Source: Pelargonium cotyledonis
Lineage: Eukaryota; Streptophyta; Magnoliopsida; Geraniales; Geraniaceae
Length of the DNA: 35,158 nt
Reading direction: 5' to 3'
Assembly (NCBI GenBank): GCA_036897625.1
Contig: JAYMTA010000203.1
Coordinates: 1 to 35,158, forward strand
Position numbers and translations under genes: made by a program
Part shown: positions 31,941 through 35,158 of the stretch, in pieces
Position numbering within the stretch: position 1 is the stretch's first letter
How the letters are laid out: every line of letters starts with the position of its first letter
Notes under the pieces: model-generated
Told to the model about the DNA's origin: nothing
Database searches by the model: none
The model's input: the letters and a program-made list of their open reading frames with translations, nothing else

Positions 31941-31988
31941 TGTTAGATTATAATTAAAAGTGAAAACTGGGTTGTTCCATGGATGGAG

Positions 31989-31995
31989 ATTTATA
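31989..31995 (-). promoter_or_regulatory. TATA box of the serine carboxypeptidase gene
   Basis: CTCTATAAATC on the minus strand, about 50 bp upstream of the start codon. The short leader is consistent with transcription starting near 31965. Confidence 0.7.
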
Positions 31996-31999
31996 GAGC

Positions 32000-33179
32000 T
32001 TTTGAGGAGACCGACTTGAGTCGATGATTATAATTAGTGAAAAATGGCTGAAACAGGGGATAGGTTGAGTGAGAAATGTATAATCCCAGAGAGAGTTAAC
32101 GGTATCCTGTTTGTTTCTCGGGTAAATTCTATTTTTCTTTCTTTGTCAACAAGTTATTGAATGACCAAAATGCCCTTCTACCCATAAATTTTGATTTTTT
32201 CTGGGATCATGTGGTTGCATAGCAGATTTGTGGAGTCTCAGAGTTGGTTTTGTGGTGAGAGCTGCAAAATGTCAAAGAGCGATGATGATGGTAGGAGATA
32301 CAAGTAGCAAACAAGAATCATTGCACCACTGAGGGCAGTTTTGTCATTTCATTTTATTTATTTATTTATTAAATCTTGTTTAATAATATGGGCAAGAGTT
32401 TTCACTGTTTTTAGATAGTGCTGAAACAACAACCACTCAGCTTTTATTATTATTATTATTATTGTTGTTTTTTTTTTCCTTTTCTTTTGCTTTGTTTTTT
32501 TTTTTTTCCACCGCTTGGATTTGAAGCCAAACAACAATGGAGACTGATAGCGACTAATCTTATTATCTCTTTATCATTTTCAAAAGTGAACAGAAATAAA
32601 GGAGATGATAACATTACGAGTCATTAATCTCAAATTAATTGTTCGTTATATATATTTATAAGAATATGTTTACTCTAAAAATAATTTATTTATTTTGAAA
32701 AAGAAATTAATTAAAATAAGAGAACAATATTTATTTTAGTTGGTAATTTTAACAGTAGTCCATGGTCCATGGATGATTCGTGTCATAAGTTCTAGACTCG
32801 TAGTAATGACTTGACTTGTAAGGTTGGCCACTAATTGATGGAATACTTTGTGTAAATCGTCATTTTTAAGAGTTTTCTTATGGAATTGGTACATCTACCT
32901 AGCTACATCTACATATCTATGCCTTTTTTCGTATTTTCTGATTATGTACTACCGTTAGTTTTATCATTTTTCCTCTAAACTAAAGTAACACATAACAACA
33001 CGATGCATGTGAACCGTACTTGCATAGAAGATTCTTGTTCGGGCTGACACAAACATGATTCCAATTTTTGTATTGTGTGCAATATATTGAGCGCGTAGAG
33101 TGATCACATGAGAAGAACGTGAGTAAAAGGGATCGAAGTGTAGTGTGTGTGATTAGGCATTGCCAGCAGTAACTTAATC
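32000..33179. other. Upstream flank of the carboxypeptidase gene; (ATT)n repeat
   Basis: No gene. A TTA/ATT microsatellite at 32443-32465 is followed by T-rich low-complexity sequence. Otherwise AT-rich. Confidence 0.5.
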
Positions 33180-33672
33180 AAGAAAGTATTCCGTGTCGTG
33201 ATTTTTTGGCTTCAAGAAACATTCTGCATGATGTTGAGGAGTGTTATTGCAGTTTCTGTGATGTTGACACAGAAACTTGTGTTCATGTTCTGATGAATCG
33301 TTCATGGGCTTCCAAGGTTTGGGCCTCAATTTTGACTTGGTGGAATGTATCATGGGTCAAGCCCATTTCCTGTTTTCAGTTGCTCCTCTCATGGCCCACA
33401 TGCCTCTCTGCTGACAGTAAGATGGTCCAAAAAATTTGGGATGAAATGATCTCCTATTTATCCCTCAGTGGCGGATACCGTTCTTCGCATTCAGAGTTTA
33501 GCTCTTTCGCTAGTTCCTGTTTTGATGTCACTTTTGTCGTAAATTTCAGTTTTTCATCCTGGGTGGCTGGTCCTATTGCTTGCTTGTCCTAGGATCGGGG
33601 CACTCTTTTCACCTTGTACTTTTATTTTGCATATTCGGTTGCTTTTGAAATAAATAAAAAAACACTTTAAGA
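33180..33672 (+). mobile_element. Truncated L1-type LINE 3' end with zinc-binding RT-associated domain
   Basis: The plus-strand frame contains NILHDVEECYCSFCDVDTET, then CVHVLMNRSWASKVWASI and LTWWNVSWVKP, a close match to the zf-RVT domain at the C-terminus of plant L1 ORF2. The rest of ORF2 is absent on the 5' side. The middle of the expected C-terminal region (the VLWSIWLERN segment) is also absent, so there is an internal loss as well as 5' truncation. The element ends in AT-rich sequence with an A-rich tail (AAATAAATAAAAAAAC, about 33650-33665). No clear target duplication. Confidence 0.75.
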
Positions 33673-34740
33673 ATTTAATTTATATAGCTTAGCTTTGCGT
33701 GCACACCATGAAGAACACAAAGTGTGGTACTGTTTGTGTAACTTGAAAACAAACAATATAGTTGTATATGGTAATCGCTACAAGCAAAGCCATGCTCATC
33801 CATAAAGATACAGTCATGGACCCCTCTAAATATACACTATTATATGGTAATGACATTAAGTAATGGGTCATTAGCTGTTCAATTATTGGAACATTACTCA
33901 ATTAAGCGTCATGAGATGGGATATAATATGGTTGTTTAAGAGAAGAGAAATCAAAGTCGCAACTCTTTTTTTCTTTTCTTGTCAAAGTAGGTTTGGTGGG
34001 TAGTAGAGATTGCACAGGATGATACCTTTAGCTTGTTCTTTAACTATATATATATATGAGTCTTTTTTATATATGCATTGTCGTATTGTATTTAGAATTC
34101 ATTGACAGAGAGAGCGTGTTTAGTAGAAAACAATCATGAACCTTATTTATTTATTAATCGTTTATAACATTAGCAAAAGGAACAGAATATGATCAATTTT
34201 AGACAGTATTTTATCAAAATACTTACTACAGCCAAAGTAAAAAAAGAGAAATATATTTTGGACCAAACACACCACCTTTCACTCATTGCTAATGACCACA
34301 ATAATACTACAAGCTATTATAACATCACATATATATCTTCAATTTATTTGCTTCTGCAATACAGAACATCATTTATTTCTTATTAAACATTAAGATGCAT
34401 GATATTTAGAGTAAAATGGGCATTACTTGAATTATGCAAGACTTATATTAGTTGCTTGCGTCCAAAACTATGTAGATTTTGGTTAAATGAGGTAAAAGAA
34501 ACTGTATCGTTTTAAGTAACTAAAAAACGTCATATGTGATTCGTACTTTAAAAAATCTTACAATCACATTATGTGACGTTAGGTAAGTGACACGCTATCC
34601 TTCATTGTAAGTGACGCTACAAGGCTATCCTACAATGCAATTTGTTCTTGAATAAGTAGAGTTTTTTTTTTTAAAGTAGAGTTTTTACCAGATTCAACTT
34701 AACGATAGACAAATGCAAGCGTATCAATAAAAAATTACGT
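33673..34740. other. Intergenic, no gene seen
   Basis: AT-rich with short TA runs (34046-34059). No supported feature. Confidence 0.5.
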
Positions 34741-34744
34741 TATA

Positions 34745-35158
34745 AATAAAAGGGTAAACTATATCTAGACTCCCTAAACTTGTTTTCATTTGAAAATTGA
34801 CCCCTATTCAAAATTTTCACTCCTTTTAAACCCTTAACTTACTATCTTTTATAATTTAGTCCTGGTGACATGCATTAACCATTTTGGACTAACAACTCAT
34901 ATGAATTGTCCACATCTCTCTGCCATGTCACTTGTTTTTGCCACGTCAGACATGAATCACATGAGTAGTGACAAAGTGTCTATTTTTTTTCTCCTCCTTC
35001 ACCGCAAAGCCCTGCAACTCTGCAAGAGCCTCCCCATCTCTTTCTACTCCTTCTCTATCTTTTGCAACCCTCATCACTTTAACTACGTCTTCCCCAACCC
35101 TAATTTCCATTCCATCTTCACTGGTCTTGAGTCCATCAACATCCCATAGTGTCGCCTT
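34745..35158. repeat. Edge of a MULE-like repeat running off the window
   Basis: It begins near AAAGGGTAAACTATATCTAGAC, followed by AACTTG...TTGACCCC and TTAACTTACTAT words of the kind found at ends of plant Mutator-like elements, then TGCCATGTCAC and TGCCACGTCA (34920-34950), shared with the block at 3380-3440. From 35000 the sequence becomes C-rich, and the minus strand is open to the window edge, possibly a captured or native gene segment. It cannot be identified from this much. Confidence 0.35.

Noticed and set aside
32418-32627. A frame rich in Tyr/Cys/Phe after the ATT repeat
   Set aside because: Translation of a microsatellite and T-rich tract.
1-35158. tRNA, rRNA, known microRNA precursors, CRISPR arrays
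   Set aside because: By eye I found no cloverleaf with both Pol III boxes and an acceptor stem, no familiar mature microRNA sequence, and no regular repeat-spacer array; a covariance-model search would be decisive.

Overview
This is nuclear DNA of a flowering plant, almost certainly a eudicot. The genes have many short GT-AG introns, the intergenic DNA is very AT-rich, and there are plant-type mobile-element remnants (Stowaway MITEs, CACTA ends, L1 and SINE scraps). The encoded proteins are plant-specific or plant-like. All exon structures here were derived by hand, from splice signals, reading-phase continuity and protein family motifs.

Layout. Seven protein-coding genes can be reconstructed: (1) 92-1789 (-), a berberine-bridge-enzyme-like FAD oxidase, two exons; (2) 6117-9232 (+), glyoxalase I, seven coding exons, with an in-frame PRA1 gene fragment (5742-6096) joined directly upstream; (3) 12088-13357 (-), an R2R3-MYB factor of the RAX/Blind type; (4) 20381-23788 (-), a METTL21-type protein-lysine methyltransferase, nine coding exons; (5) 25899-27071 (+), S-adenosylmethionine synthetase, one coding exon with a leader intron; (6) 28023-28794 (+), a small zinc-ribbon/OB-fold protein resembling RPA1 DBD-C; (7) 29444-31940 (-), a serine carboxypeptidase of the SCPL47-49 clade, eight exons. 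All seven have continuous frames and family-typical lengths. The methyltransferase and the SAM synthetase are divergent neighbours about 0.6 kb apart between the methyltransferase start codon and the synthetase TATA box. One makes the methyl donor the other uses, but I see no evidence that the pairing is more than chance.

Repeats. The 3.8 kb between genes 1 and 2 is a nest of mobile DNA: a SINE-like element hit by a very short L1 insertion with a clean 32-bp target duplication, a 1.9 kb foldback element with a foreign block in one arm, a second SINE-like copy in opposite orientation, and a CACTA-type end. The CACTA end lies just before the PRA1 fragment. The 7 kb between genes 3 and 4 has no recognisable gene. 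It holds a Stowaway MITE, a degenerate tandem array, a (CA)n/(TG)n hairpin, a CpG-rich patch and a promoter-like island with no gene attached. The right end holds an L1 3' end and the edge of another repeat.

The most interesting object is the PRA1-glyoxalase I junction. The first 118 or so codons of a membrane-trafficking protein, ending inside its first hydrophobic stretch, are open and in frame with glyoxalase I and read straight through its normal start codon. It may be a young chimeric gene with an optional membrane-associated N-terminus.
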